Counted from the stretch's first letter, positions 24,843 to 34,697 are shown. The stretch: 64,000 nucleotides of DNA from Fonticella tunisiensis (GCF_004364155.1 NZ_SOAZ01000003.1:117972-181971), one strand, 5' to 3'. A program made the numbers and translations. Notes: generated by a model from the letters alone, not told the origin.

Positions 24843-26420
24843 ATGAAAAAGAAAATTGTAAACGCTCTGCAGCAATTTTCAAAAGGTATGTTTGTACCAA
24901 TTCTAATACTGCCAATTGCTGGTATAATTATTGCGATTGGGAATATACTTACCAACTCAAACTTGGCAAAGCTATTACCTTTCATGAAGAATCCAATAGT
25001 ATTTGGATTTGGTAAGATGCTATCAGGCTCTCTGGTTTCAATCCTTGTTAACCTTGGATTAATATTCTGTGTCGGTCTTGCAGTTGGGCTTGCTAAAGAG
25101 AAAAAGTCACATGCAGGCTTCACAGCAGTTCTAGCTTATCTGGTATTTATTAACGCTATGAATATATTCCTTAGCCTTACTCAAAGATTAGTTCCTGTAG
25201 ATAAACTTAGAGGTTCAGGACAGGCTATGGTTATGGGCGTTCAAATCCTTGATATGGGAGTTTTCCTTGGGATTATACTTGGAATCATAGTTGCATACTT
25301 CCACAACAAATATGTAAACGTTGAATTTGAGGGAGCATGGCAAATATATTCAGGACCAAGGCTTGTATTTATGATATTAATTCCCGTAGTCGTTATTCTG
25401 GCTGTGATACTATCATATGTTTGGCCACCAATCCAGAAAGGTATTTCAAGTTTGGGAGAATTCATTAGGGCAACAGGAAACTTTGGTATATTCATATATG
25501 GATTCTTAGAGAGAATATTAATTCCAACGGGACTTCACCACCTTGTATACACGCCATTCCTTTACAGTCCATTAGGTGGAGTTGCTGAAATTGGTGGAAA
25601 AATCATTGAAGGTTCAAGAAACATATACTTTGCTGAAATGGCAGATCCAAGCATACTAAAATTGTCAAAAACTGTAATCTATGATGCTCGTGGACTTTCA
25701 AAGATGTTTGGTCTTGTAGGTGCTGCAATAGCGATGTATCAAACTGCACACCCTGACAAGAAAGAAAAGATTAAAGCACTTTTAATTCCAGCAACTGCTA
25801 CATCTATAATCGCAGGTGTTACAGAGCCAATTGAATTCTCATTCCTCTTTACAGCACCATTATTATTCGTAATACACTCAGTACTTAACGGACTTGGAAT
25901 GGTTGTATTAAACATCTTTGACGTAAGAGCAATCGGTCCAAATGGATTTATTGACTTCTTATTATACAATGTTCCACTGGGTATTCAAAAAACAGGCTGG
26001 CCAATGTTCATCCTCATTGGGCTTTTACAGGCAGTAGTTTACTATGTAATCTTTAGATTCCTTATAATAAAGCTCAATTTAAAAACTCCAGGAAGAGAAG
26101 AAGAAACACAGGAAGTTAAGCTTTACATGAAGAAAGATTACATTGAAAAAACTAAGTCTAAGTCAGAAGCCAATGCTGAGGTTGCAGCAAAAATCGTGTC
26201 TGCCCTTGGAGGAAAGGAAAATATCAAGAAGGTTGACAACTGCTATACAAGGCTAAGGCTTATAATAGATGATACAAGCAAGGTTGACCAGGCAGCTCTT
26301 AATGAAACTGGAGCTAGCGGTGTAATCATAAAGGACAAAAATGTTCAGGTAGTATATGGACTGCATGTTACAAAGGTTAGAAAAATGATAGATGAATATT
26401 TAGGCATAAGAGGTGAATGA
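24843..26420 (+). CDS. PTS alpha-glucoside/maltose-type EIICB
   Basis: This 525-residue protein belongs to the glucose superfamily of PTS permeases. EIIC occupies residues about 1-430, with about ten hydrophobic segments and the substrate-region motif ILIPTGLHHLVYTPFLY. The GVTEPIEFSFLFTAP block is diagnostic. EIIB covers residues about 445-525, with phospho-Cys in VDNCYTRLRL. No EIIA is attached, so it must borrow one encoded elsewhere. The coupled GH4 enzyme supports maltose or other alpha-glucosides as substrate. A GGGGGGAG site precedes the start. Confidence 0.88.
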   Translation: MKKKIVNALQQFSKGMFVPILILPIAGIIIAIGNILTNSNLAKLLPFMKNPIVFGFGKMLSGSLVSILVNLGLIFCVGLAVGLAKEKKSHAGFTAVLAYLVFINAMNIFLSLTQRLVPVDKLRGSGQAMVMGVQILDMGVFLGIILGIIVAYFHNKYVNVEFEGAWQIYSGPRLVFMILIPVVVILAVILSYVWPPIQKGISSLGEFIRATGNFGIFIYGFLERILIPTGLHHLVYTPFLYSPLGGVAEIGGKIIEGSRNIYFAEMADPSILKLSKTVIYDARGLSKMFGLVGAAIAMYQTAHPDKKEKIKALLIPATATSIIAGVTEPIEFSFLFTAPLLFVIHSVLNGLGMVVLNIFDVRAIGPNGFIDFLLYNVPLGIQKTGWPMFILIGLLQAVVYYVIFRFLIIKLNLKTPGREEETQEVKLYMKKDYIEKTKSKSEANAEVAAKIVSALGGKENIKKVDNCYTRLRLIIDDTSKVDQAALNETGASGVIIKDKNVQVVYGLHVTKVRKMIDEYLGIRGE

Positions 26421-26422
26421 CT

Positions 26423-27754
26423 ATGAAGACATTTATACTTACTATAGCTGGAGGGGGAAGTACCTATACCCCAGGTATTGTAAAAAGCTTATTAATGAGA
26501 AAGGATCAATTCAAGCTTGAAGAGCTTAGAATGTATGATATAGATGCTGAAAGGCAAAATAAAGTTGCTGTAATTGTTAAAGAGGTTGTCAAAGAGATGG
26601 ACCCAAGCTTAAAATTAGTCCTTACGACAGATCCCGAGGAAGCATTTAAAGATGCAGACTTCGTATTTGCTCAAATGAGAGTTGGAAAATACAAGATGCG
26701 TGAACTTGATGAAAAGATTCCGCTTAAATATGACGTAGTTGGACAGGAAACCTGCGGTCCGGGAGGAATGGCATATGGACTTAGAACAATCTTTCCGATG
26801 ATTGAGCTTATAGACTTTGTTGAAAAGTATGCTAAGAAAACATGCTGGATAGTAAACTACAGCAATCCTGCGTCAATTGTTGCTGAAGCCATTAGAAGAC
26901 TCAGACCAAACTCCAGAATTATGAATATTTGCGACATGCCTGTTGGAGTAATGAGAAATATGGCAGCAATTCTTGGAGTAGCCAGAGAAGAATTAACAGT
27001 TGATTACTTCGGATTAAACCACTTTGGATGGTTTACTAAAGTATATGTAAACGGAGAAGACAAGCTACCTGTTTTAAGGGAGCATGCAAGAGTACATGGA
27101 CTTCTAACTGAAGATATGTCCAAAGTAGATGTTCAGCACTCAGATCCATCCTGGATAAAGACCTATAAGAACATTAAGTACTTGGTGGATATGTTCCCTG
27201 AATATATACCAAACCCATATATGCAATACTATCTGCTATCAGACCATATAGTTGCAAATACCAATAAAGAAAGAACAAGAGCAAATGAAGTAATGGAAGG
27301 AAGAGAAAAGAGATTATTCGATGCAGTTGATCAATATTTAGCAACAGGAGAAATGAATAAGGATGCCTTCTATGTGGGTGTGCATGGTCTTTTTATCGTT
27401 GATGTTGCAATATCACTGGCATTCGATCTTAGAAAGAGATTCCTTGTAATTGTTGAAAACAAGGGAGCAATAAAAAACCTTCCAGATGATGCAATGGTAG
27501 AAATTCCGGCTTATATTACTTCAAATGGCCCGGAACCAGTTAGAGTAGGAGAAATACCAACATTTTACAAAGGGCTTATTGAGCAGCAATTAGCAGCTGA
27601 AAAACTACTTGTGGATGCTGCACTTGAAAATTCATATGAAAAGGCACTTATGGCCTTTACAATGAATAAGACTGTAAAATCAGCGTTCCAGGCAAAACAA
27701 ATACTTGATGACCTCATTGAGGCTAATAAGGAATACTGGCCAGAGTTAAGATAA
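26423..27754 (+). CDS. GH4 6-phospho-alpha-glucosidase
   Basis: This 443-residue glycoside hydrolase family 4 enzyme uses NAD and a metal. The N-terminal nucleotide motif is LTIAGGGSTYTPG. Metal and catalytic regions are MNICDMPVGVM (Cys) and DYFGLNHFGWFTK (His), and VNYSNPASI is typical. It hydrolyses 6-phospho-alpha-glucosides made by the preceding PTS permease. ATG 26423 is preferred because AGGTG lies seven bases upstream; an ATG at 26417 overlaps the permease stop. A decayed relative of the C-terminal third lies at 28536-28790. Confidence 0.88.
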   Translation: MKTFILTIAGGGSTYTPGIVKSLLMRKDQFKLEELRMYDIDAERQNKVAVIVKEVVKEMDPSLKLVLTTDPEEAFKDADFVFAQMRVGKYKMRELDEKIPLKYDVVGQETCGPGGMAYGLRTIFPMIELIDFVEKYAKKTCWIVNYSNPASIVAEAIRRLRPNSRIMNICDMPVGVMRNMAAILGVAREELTVDYFGLNHFGWFTKVYVNGEDKLPVLREHARVHGLLTEDMSKVDVQHSDPSWIKTYKNIKYLVDMFPEYIPNPYMQYYLLSDHIVANTNKERTRANEVMEGREKRLFDAVDQYLATGEMNKDAFYVGVHGLFIVDVAISLAFDLRKRFLVIVENKGAIKNLPDDAMVEIPAYITSNGPEPVRVGEIPTFYKGLIEQQLAAEKLLVDAALENSYEKALMAFTMNKTVKSAFQAKQILDDLIEANKEYWPELR

Positions 27755-27772
27755 TAAATTTGGAAAGTCACA

Positions 27773-27808
27773 GGGAAAGGACAGCAAAAGCTGCCTTTCC
27801 TTTGGCTT
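27773..27808 (+). terminator. Terminator of the alpha-glucoside operon
   Basis: GGAAAGGACAGC and GCTGCCTTTCC form a stem around AAAA, followed by TTTGGCTTTTTATTTTT. It ends the PTS-GH4 transcript. Confidence 0.8.
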
Positions 27809-27974
27809 TTTATTTTTATGATTGTTAATAAAGATATGCTTAAAAATGTTAATATCAATGTGGTAAAATGATAATAATACTGAAAAAGATGAAAAAACAA
27901 TTTCATTAACTTTAGATAGGCAATTTTAAAAATGAAATTGCCAATTATGGACAAATATAAATGCGTAGCAATAT

Positions 27975-28157
27975 TTATCCAATTTTAGGGGTTAAAAGTC
28001 CCCTGATGGTAAAATACATGAGTACTACATCATTATTAATTATATACTCTATTCTCAGATTCTCCTCGTGGGCTCTACTTATCACGTTAATGGTAATAGA
28101 TATACCTTTATATAATATTATTTGCCCCAAAGGAGTAACACAGAAGATCTCAGCCAA
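27975..28157 (-). pseudogene. MFS transporter scrap, copy 3
   Basis: The middle of this frame reads NVISRAHEENLRIEYIINND, closely matching NVISKAHEEDLRIEYIINKD at 22757-23098. The flanking sequence is unrelated, so it is an internal scrap of the same MFS gene family. The rest of 27809-28230 shows no gene. Confidence 0.55.
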
Positions 28158-28230
28158 TTCTTTTATATCAAGTTTTGAAGGTATATTTTAATGTTTATCT
28201 GCACACCATATAATAAAAAGGGGTGCAGGT

Positions 28231-28410
28231 ATGAGAATCGAGAGAGCAATAGAAATTCAAAATTCACCGGGCGTAATTGATGTGAAGTACAATGGTAATA
28301 ATGTTTGGATTGAGGAAGTACATAAGGACACTGAGTCAGTCCTTGTAAAGGATCTTACTACAAATAAGGAAATTGAGGTTCCTGTTTCAAAGTTACAGGA
28401 GGGCAAATAG
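28231..28410 (+). CDS. sspH: H-type small acid-soluble spore protein
   Basis: This 59-residue protein matches H-type SASPs: MRIERAIEIQNSPGVIDV, then VWIEEVHKDTESVLV and NKEIEVPVSKLQE. These minor spore-core proteins are made in the forespore. A GGGGTGCAGGT sequence precedes ATG 28231. The gene stands alone, followed by a hairpin (ACAGGAG...CTCTCCTGT, 28396-28420). It shows that the organism is a spore former. Confidence 0.85.
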   Translation: MRIERAIEIQNSPGVIDVKYNGNNVWIEEVHKDTESVLVKDLTTNKEIEVPVSKLQEGK

Positions 28411-28464
28411 CTCTCCTGTATCCCTTTCAGGGTGTGCCATGATGACAGACACCTGAGGTTTTTA

Positions 28465-28790
28465 TTTATAAGTTTAATTTCTGTACTTCTGCAGCCCTCG
28501 CTACAGCCTCTGCCACAGCCTTTTGAACCTTTAAATCAAATGGCCTTGGTATTATATATTCCTCTCTTCCCAACCTTATACGCAACTACGCCATATTTTG
28601 TTAGTTTCCCAGCTACTTCCACCATGGCATCTTCTGGAAGATTAGATATTATACCTTCATTTCTAGTTATAACAACAAAAACTTTCTTTAAATCGTATGC
28701 TATAGATTCAGCAACTTCTACCATCATGTTTCCATGAACTGTCCCCGCGAGCATCGGTATTCCATACTTGAGAAACTTTGCTTTATATAT
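28465..28790 (-). pseudogene. Fused scraps: GH4 C-terminal piece and malic-enzyme-like tail
   Basis: Upstream on the minus strand, GTVHGNMMVEVAESIAYDLK and ISNLPEDAMVEVAGKLTKYG align by eye with the GH4 gene at 26423-27754 (for example NLPDDAMVEIPAYIT). From about 28555 a different frame reads EEYIIPRPFDLKVQKAVAEA, then VARAAEVQ, which resembles the end of an NAD-malic enzyme. The second assignment is tentative. Confidence 0.5.
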
Positions 28791-29148
28791 TTTCCCTTTG
28801 CAGATTTAGTATGAACGTAATTGTCGTTGCAATAAAAAATATATTCCACTCACCAATACGCTTTAAAGAAGTTCTAAAGTCAATATGGCTGGCAAGCCAA
28901 GTAAATTCGTTAAACTCCTTTGACTATTTCTGAAATATTGACAGTATTTATACCTTGCAAATTTAATAGTTTACTGATATTCTGTATGTGAACTTGCAAT
29001 TTCTCTTTTCTTTCTGTTAAGATAGTATTTATAGAATATATGACAGCAGGTGCAGTATTAATCTATAATTTATGGTAATAAACTGTCAAGCACAGTTTTT
29101 AATATTGACTCTTTTTTTGCAAAATATATAACTATGGAGGTAGATTTA

Positions 29149-30012
29149 ATGTTAGTATCAGCAAAAGAAATGCTAAACAAGGCTAGAGATGGTAAATATG
29201 CCGTTGGCCAATTCAATATCAATAACTTAGAGTGGACAAAGGCAATACTACTTACTGCTCAGGAAAATAACTCACCAGTAATTTTAGGTGTTTCCGAAGG
29301 CGCTGGAAAATACATGTGTGGATACCGCACTGTTGTCGGAATGGTTAATGGAATGCTGGAAGAATTAAAGATTACCGTTCCTGTTGCACTTCACCTGGAC
29401 CACGGCACATACGAAGGCGCTTTAAAGGCAATTGAAGCTGGATTCTCCTCAGTTATGTTCGATGGTTCACACTATCCAATCGATGAGAACATCGAAAAGA
29501 CAAAGGAAATAATCAGAATAGCAGGGGAAAAGGGAGTTTCCGTAGAAGCTGAAGTTGGTTCAATTGGTGGAGAAGAAGATGGAGTTATGGGTGCAGGAGA
29601 AATAGCTGACCCCAATGAATGCAAGCTAATTGCTGATTTAGGCGTTACAATGCTGGCTGCAGGTATTGGTAACATACACGGTAAATATCCTGCAAACTGG
29701 AAGGGATTAGACTTCGACGCTTTAGCTAAAATCAAAGCTGCAACTGGCAACGTTCCATTAGTTTTACACGGTGGTACAGGAATTCCTGCAGATATGATTC
29801 AAAAGGCTATCTCCCTTGGAGTTGCCAAAATCAACGTTAACACTGAATGTCAATTAGCCTTTGCAGAAGCAACTCGTAAGTACATCGAAGCCGGCAAAGA
29901 TTTACAGGGCAAGGGCTTCGACCCGCGTAAACTCCTGGCTCCTGGTTTCGAAGCTATCAAGGCAGTAGTTAAGGAAAAAATGGAACTTTTCGGTTCAATA
30001 AACAAGGCTTAA
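29149..30012 (+). CDS. fba: Class II fructose-bisphosphate aldolase
   Basis: This 287-residue zinc aldolase splits fructose 1,6-bisphosphate into dihydroxyacetone phosphate and glyceraldehyde 3-phosphate. Catalytic and zinc residues are visible in VALHLDHG, VMFDGSHYP, GNIHGKYP and LVLHGGTGIP. The GGEEDGV loop is also family-typical. ATG 29149 is chosen because GGAGG lies about nine bases upstream; the upstream ATG at 29134 overlaps that site. It is monocistronic, ended by a strong palindromic terminator. The 28791-29148 region holds no other gene. Confidence 0.93.
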   Translation: MLVSAKEMLNKARDGKYAVGQFNINNLEWTKAILLTAQENNSPVILGVSEGAGKYMCGYRTVVGMVNGMLEELKITVPVALHLDHGTYEGALKAIEAGFSSVMFDGSHYPIDENIEKTKEIIRIAGEKGVSVEAEVGSIGGEEDGVMGAGEIADPNECKLIADLGVTMLAAGIGNIHGKYPANWKGLDFDALAKIKAATGNVPLVLHGGTGIPADMIQKAISLGVAKINVNTECQLAFAEATRKYIEAGKDLQGKGFDPRKLLAPGFEAIKAVVKEKMELFGSINKA

Positions 30013-30065
30013 TTAAACTGAAAAACCGCCTAACCTAAGGTTAGGCGGTTTTTCAGTTTAATTAA
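30009..30065. terminator. Very strong palindromic terminator of fba
   Basis: Perfect 27-bp arms (30009-30035 and 30039-30065) enclose a 3-base loop. The GC core is ACCGCCTAACC and the outer part is AT-rich, giving T tracts on both strands. It therefore looks bidirectional. The fba stop codon lies inside the left arm. Confidence 0.85.
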
Positions 30066-30222
30066 GACCACAATGCGCAGGCGTAGTTGTAAGAGCAATA
30101 TATTTTTTATTACAGCGTCTTTTAAAAATAAAACTGGCACAACGAGTTAATTATAACAATTCTTTAAATAATCAATCATATAATATATAATTATATTCAT
30201 ACCATATAACCATATAATTAAA

Positions 30223-30297
30223 GAGATATGATATTGACGAAGAGTCAATTACTACAATGCTGATGTAATACTTCAGCATTGTTTAATTTGATATCTC
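30223..30297 (+). ncRNA. Possible three-helix leader RNA before the ABC exporter
   Basis: An outer pairing GAGATAT (30223-30229) with ATATCTC (30291-30297) encloses two hairpins: ATTGAC/GTCAAT (30233-30249) and ACAATGCTGA/TCAGCATTGT (30254-30282). Together they form a three-way junction upstream of the ATPase gene. No known riboswitch class is recognised. It may be a leader RNA or chance pairing in AT-rich DNA. The rest of 30066-30358 shows no gene. Confidence 0.35.
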
Positions 30298-30358
30298 CAT
30301 AGGATAGAAGTAAAATATATAATTGTACTACTCAGTCTAAATTGAAAGGGGGATTAAA

Positions 30359-31063
30359 TTGGCAAGTTATATAGAATTGAAGGATGTTAAAAAGATCTAT
30401 CGCATGGGTGAAGTGGAAATAAGGGCAGTAGATGGAGTATCCTTTTCCATAGATAAGGGAGAATTTGTTGTGGTTGTAGGCCCGAGCGGTGCAGGAAAAA
30501 GCACTGTTTTAAACATACTTGGGGGAATGGATTCTCCTACAAGTGGGCAAATAATTGTTGATGGAAAAGAGATAAGTAAATATACATCAAAACAGCTGGC
30601 TGCGTACAGGAGAAATGATATAGGCTTTGTCTTTCAATTTTATAACTTGATTCAAAATCTAACGGCCCTCGAAAATGTGGAACTGGCTATACAAATATGC
30701 AAAAATCCCCTTGAACCCAAAAAGGTTTTAGAGTTGGTGGGGCTTAAGGAAAGGATGGGAAACTTTCCAGCCCAGCTTTCGGGTGGAGAGCAGCAGAGGG
30801 TAGCCATAGCAAGGGCTCTGGCTAAAAACCCAAAACTCCTATTGTGTGATGAACCAACAGGGGCGCTTGATTATAACACTGGAAAGTCCATTTTAAAGCT
30901 GCTTCAGGATACCTGCAGAAACATGGGTATGACCGTAGTGGTTATTACCCACAATTCTGCTATAGCGCCTATGGCAGATAAGGTTATCAAAATTAAAAAT
31001 GGCAGGGTGGACGGCATATCAATTAATGATAATCCAATTTCTGTAGAAAGGATTGAATGGTGA
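30359..31063 (+). CDS. MacB/LolD-type ABC transporter ATPase
   Basis: This 234-residue ATPase has Walker [11 protein letters not shown]-loop [13 protein letters not shown], signature [15 protein letters not shown] and Walker [13 protein letters not shown], as in lipoprotein/peptide exporters. The start is TTG with AAGGGGG six bases upstream. The stop lies next to the permease start, so the pair is translationally coupled. The likely substrate class is peptides or antibiotics (inference from family). Confidence 0.88.
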   Translation: MASYIELKDVKKIYRMGEVEIRAVDGVSFSIDKGEFVVVVGPSGAGKSTVLNILGGMDSPTSGQIIVDGKEISKYTSKQLAAYRRNDIGFVFQFYNLIQNLTALENVELAIQICKNPLEPKKVLELVGLKERMGNFPAQLSGGEQQRVAIARALAKNPKLLLCDEPTGALDYNTGKSILKLLQDTCRNMGMTVVVITHNSAIAPMADKVIKIKNGRVDGISINDNPISVERIEW

Positions 31064-31064
31064 T

Positions 31065-34000
31065 ATGAAGAGCGCTTTAATGAAGGACACCTTTAGGGAA
31101 ATAAAGCGCACCCTCAGCAGGTTTCTTTCTATATTTGCCATAGTAGCTTTAGGAGTATCCTTTTTTGCAGGGGTTAAAGCTACGTCTCCCGATATGAAAT
31201 TAACTGCCGATAAGTATTTCGATGATTACCGTTTGATGGATATAAAGCTTCTTTCTACAATGGGGTTTAATGATGATGATATAAAGGCTGTAGAAAGGGT
31301 GCCAGGAATTGAAGGCGTTTTGCCTACCTATTCTATGGATGCACTGGTTGATGTAGGAGAAAAAGAGCTGGTTATTAAAGTTTTAGGGCTTCCAATTGAT
31401 AAAATGAAAGGTGATGATAAATCCTACATAAACAGAGTTAAGCTGGTTGAAGGAAGATTACCTGAAAAGCCCGGGGAATGTGTAACCGAAAGGGGTAAAA
31501 TGCTAAACCCTGAACTATCCATTGGCTCTAAAATCAAACTGTCGTCGGGAACCGACAAGGATATAAGTGAAAGCTTGAAGGTAAATGAATATACCATTGT
31601 AGGTATAGTTGAAACTCCCTATTATATTTCCTTTGAGAGGGGAACAAGCTCCATTGGAAGTGGGAAGATCAACAGCTTCATAATGGTTCCCCAGGAAGAC
31701 TTTAAAATACCTGTTTACACCGATGTTTTTCTGACAGTTAAAGGTGCACGTGAGCTTTTTTGTTATGATGATGAATATGACAAAATTGTTGAGCCCGTAA
31801 AGAATGCCCTTGAGGATACAGGAAAGGCCAGGGCTCAAATCCGGTATGATGAAATAATATCCGAAGCAAATGCAAAACTTGAGGAAAGCAAAAAGGAACT
31901 CTCAGAGGGCGAAGAAGAACAAAAATCTGAGCTTGCAAAGGCTGCATCCAGGCTTGAAAGTGCCAGAAAACAAATAGCTAAAGGTGAAGAGGAACTTAAA
32001 AATAAGGAAAATGAGTTTAATAAGACAATCAAAGAGGCAGAGGCAAAAATAAACGATGGATACGTTAAGCTGCAGGAAGGTGAAAAGGAATATAACCAAA
32101 ATCTCCAGCTATTTATCGAGAAAAAAAGGCAGGCTGAGAAAGAGCTTCCTGCTGCGGAACAGCAGCTAAATAATGCCCAGAAAGAGCTTGAGGCAAAGGA
32201 ACCTGAAATTAATCAGCTTAAAGAATATCTGGCTATAACCCCAAACCTGCCAGAGGAGGAAAGGCATGCCAAAGAGGCCATAATAAAAGAGTATGAAAGA
32301 CAAAGGGAAGAGCTTGAAAAATCCAGGGCTGTACTTGAGGCTAATAAGAAGGACCTTTCAGATGCAGAGGCTCAACTTATTAGTTTAAGAAAAACCCTGG
32401 ATGCCTCTAAAACACAGCTTGATAACGAAAAGAAAACCCTTGAGGCTTCAAAGTCAAAGGCCCTCAAGGAGCTTGCAGCCGCCCGTAAAAAACTTGATTC
32501 TTCTAAATGGGAACTTCAAAAAGGTGAAGAGGAATATGAAAGGCAAAAAAGGGAATCCGATGAAAAATTGGCAGATGCCAGAAGAAAAATAGCTGATGGC
32601 GAAAAGGAAATAAGCAAACTTGAAAAGCCTAAATGGTATGTGCTCGACAGAAATATGCATATGGATTTCGTTGATTATGAGAAGGCCGCAGATAGAATAG
32701 ATGCCATAGCCAGGGTATTTCCAGCCTTCTTCTTCCTTGTAGCCGCACTGGTGTGCCTGACTACTATGACAAGGATGGTTGATGAGCAGAGAATTAACAT
32801 AGGAACATTGAAGGCACTAGGGTATGGCAAGCTATCCATAGCTTCAAAATACCTTCTCTATGCGATGCTTGCAAGCTTTGGAGGAAGCATTTTCGGGGTT
32901 TTAGCAGGTTTTAAGGTGTTCCCAACGGTAATTTTTAATGCCTACGGAATCATATATACTCTTCCTCCGGTTATAACGAATTTCAATGTCTTTTACGCTG
33001 TAATTTCAACAGCCTTTGCAGTTCTTGTAACCACAGCAGCTGCCTGGGCCGCCTGCTATAAGGAGCTTATGGTAGAACCTGCAATACTCATGCGACCAAA
33101 GGCTCCAAAGCTGGGAAAAAGGATTTTCCTTGAAAGAATAAATTTCCTGTGGACTAGGTTTAATTTTATACAAAAGGTCACTGCAAGAAACATTTTTAGA
33201 TATAAAAAACGTTTCTTTATGACTGTACTTGGTATTGGAGGCTGTACTGCACTGCTGCTCTCGGGATTTGGGTTAAAGGATTCAATAGTGTCCATTGTTA
33301 CAAAGCAGTTTGACGAGCTATACCAGTACGATATGATAGTAAGCTTAAAGGAAAATACAGATTTAAGTGATATCAAGGAAATAATAGATACTTTTGGCAA
33401 CAATAGTAAAATTTCCGATTACATGTTCATGAAGGAACAGAACATTTATGCAGTATATGGAAACAATGAAAAGAGTGCCACACTTGTTATTCCTGAAAGT
33501 ACCGAAAGGCTTAAGGATTTTATTACTTTAAGGGTTCGCACCACCGGAGAAAAGGTGTCCCTAACCAATGAAGGCGTTGTATTAACCGAAAAACTGGCTA
33601 AAATGCTTGGGGTTCAAAAAGGTGATGATATATATATTAAGGAAGGAGATACCAAAAAAACTAAAGTAAAGATTATAGGGATTACGGAAAATTACGTTTC
33701 CCATTATGTTTACATGTCACCCACCCTTTATGAGTCGTTATATGGCGAGAAGGTAAAGTTCCAGCAGATAGCAGCAAAAACCATCGATACCTCTGAGGCC
33801 TTTGAAAACAAGCTATCAACGGACCTACTAAAAAATTCAAAGATTAGTTCTGTAAGCTTTACTACAGGCATAAGTAAAAACTTTAAGGATATAATAGGCA
33901 GCCTCAACTATGTTGTACTGGTACTTATCGTTTCAGCAGGTGTACTGGCCTTTGTAGTGCTCTACAACTTAACAAACATCAACATAACTGAAAGGCTCAG

Positions 34001-34304
34001 GGAAATCGCAACAATTAAGGTCCTTGGTTTCTATGATAATGAAGTTTCGGCCTATGTTTACAGGGAAAATATGGTGCTTACCATGATGGGAATGGCCCTT
34101 GGCCTCCTACTTGGCATTTTCCTTCATAAGTTCATCGTTGAAACTGCTGAAATAGATTATGTAATGTTTGGACGAAATATCAACATTTTAAGTTATATAT
34201 ATTCTTCAATACTTACAATCTTCTTTTCGGTCATAGTAAACTTTGTAATGTATTTTAGGCTTACAAAGATAGACATGGTAGAATCGTTGAAATCAGTGGA
34301 TTAA
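31065..34304 (+). CDS. FtsX-like ABC permease with a long coiled coil
   Basis: This protein of about 1079 residues has a membrane segment at about 20-42 and an extracellular MacB-like domain to about 260. A highly charged alpha-helical coiled coil spans roughly 265-520 (rich in Glu, Lys and Ala, e.g. KELSEGEEEQKSELAKAASR). Next come an FtsX segment cluster (about 555-680), a second extracellular region, and a last FtsX cluster (about 955-1075). This double-FtsX layout is typical of large Firmicutes exporters of the lipoprotein/antimicrobial-peptide type. ATG 31065 has GGTG upstream; an earlier ATG at 31053 overlaps the ATPase gene. Confidence 0.82.
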   Translation: MKSALMKDTFREIKRTLSRFLSIFAIVALGVSFFAGVKATSPDMKLTADKYFDDYRLMDIKLLSTMGFNDDDIKAVERVPGIEGVLPTYSMDALVDVGEKELVIKVLGLPIDKMKGDDKSYINRVKLVEGRLPEKPGECVTERGKMLNPELSIGSKIKLSSGTDKDISESLKVNEYTIVGIVETPYYISFERGTSSIGSGKINSFIMVPQEDFKIPVYTDVFLTVKGARELFCYDDEYDKIVEPVKNALEDTGKARAQIRYDEIISEANAKLEESKKELSEGEEEQKSELAKAASRLESARKQIAKGEEELKNKENEFNKTIKEAEAKINDGYVKLQEGEKEYNQNLQLFIEKKRQAEKELPAAEQQLNNAQKELEAKEPEINQLKEYLAITPNLPEEERHAKEAIIKEYERQREELEKSRAVLEANKKDLSDAEAQLISLRKTLDASKTQLDNEKKTLEASKSKALKELAAARKKLDSSKWELQKGEEEYERQKRESDEKLADARRKIADGEKEISKLEKPKWYVLDRNMHMDFVDYEKAADRIDAIARVFPAFFFLVAALVCLTTMTRMVDEQRINIGTLKALGYGKLSIASKYLLYAMLASFGGSIFGVLAGFKVFPTVIFNAYGIIYTLPPVITNFNVFYAVISTAFAVLVTTAAAWAACYKELMVEPAILMRPKAPKLGKRIFLERINFLWTRFNFIQKVTARNIFRYKKRFFMTVLGIGGCTALLLSGFGLKDSIVSIVTKQFDELYQYDMIVSLKENTDLSDIKEIIDTFGNNSKISDYMFMKEQNIYAVYGNNEKSATLVIPESTERLKDFITLRVRTTGEKVSLTNEGVVLTEKLAKMLGVQKGDDIYIKEGDTKKTKVKIIGITENYVSHYVYMSPTLYESLYGEKVKFQQIAAKTIDTSEAFENKLSTDLLKNSKISSVSFTTGISKNFKDIIGSLNYVVLVLIVSAGVLAFVVLYNLTNINITERLREIATIKVLGFYDNEVSAYVYRENMVLTMMGMALGLLLGIFLHKFIVETAEIDYVMFGRNINILSYIYSSILTIFFSVIVNFVMYFRLTKIDMVESLKSVD

Positions 34305-34314
34305 GGCAAGATTA

Positions 34315-34400
34315 GGGAGCATATATAGTTGTGTAAATCACATCTATATATGCTCTTATCTATGCATGTGTAACTGATAAGCATGGAAATAATAACTAAC
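34315..34400. mobile_element. Solo IS256 left-end remnant, copy B
   Basis: It begins GGGAGCATATATAG and pairs with CTATATATGCTC (hairpin 34315-34355). It then continues with a sequence shared with 62403-62447 (ATGCATGTGTAACTG, GGAAATAATAACTAA). The transposase is absent. Confidence 0.7.
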
Positions 34401-34493
34401 TTAGCAGATGGGTTAGGTAGTATAAAAACCCTTAGAATAATGATACCTTACCGCAAGGGATATGCAAAGCAAAGACTTCAGCGCTAAAAACCC

Positions 34494-34697
34494 ATGGTTC
34501 CGAAATACATAACCTCCATTTTAACTCTGAAGCCCGGCGACATAATAGCCACCGGCACCCCCTCAGGAATAAGTGAGGTTAAGAATGGAGATGTTATGGA
34601 GGTTGTTATTGAAGGGATTGGAAGATTGAGAAACAGGGTTAAAGTAAAAATAGTTTTTCGTATTCTCGCATCATATAAAAAGCCTCCCCACGGTTAA
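34494..34697 (+). pseudogene. Fumarylacetoacetate hydrolase family, C-terminal fragment
   Basis: [20 protein letters not shown], then [13 protein letters not shown], is the canonical C-terminal end of FAH-fold hydrolases. About 200 upstream residues are missing; an IS256 remnant adjoins. A hairpin with AAGCCTCC/GGAGGTTTTC (about 34680-34740) follows and may be the original terminator. Confidence 0.8.

Noticed and set aside
29105..29132. Promoter TTGACT...TATATA just ahead of fba
   Set aside because: It would start transcription at or inside the ribosome site; spacing is off and the region is AT-rich.
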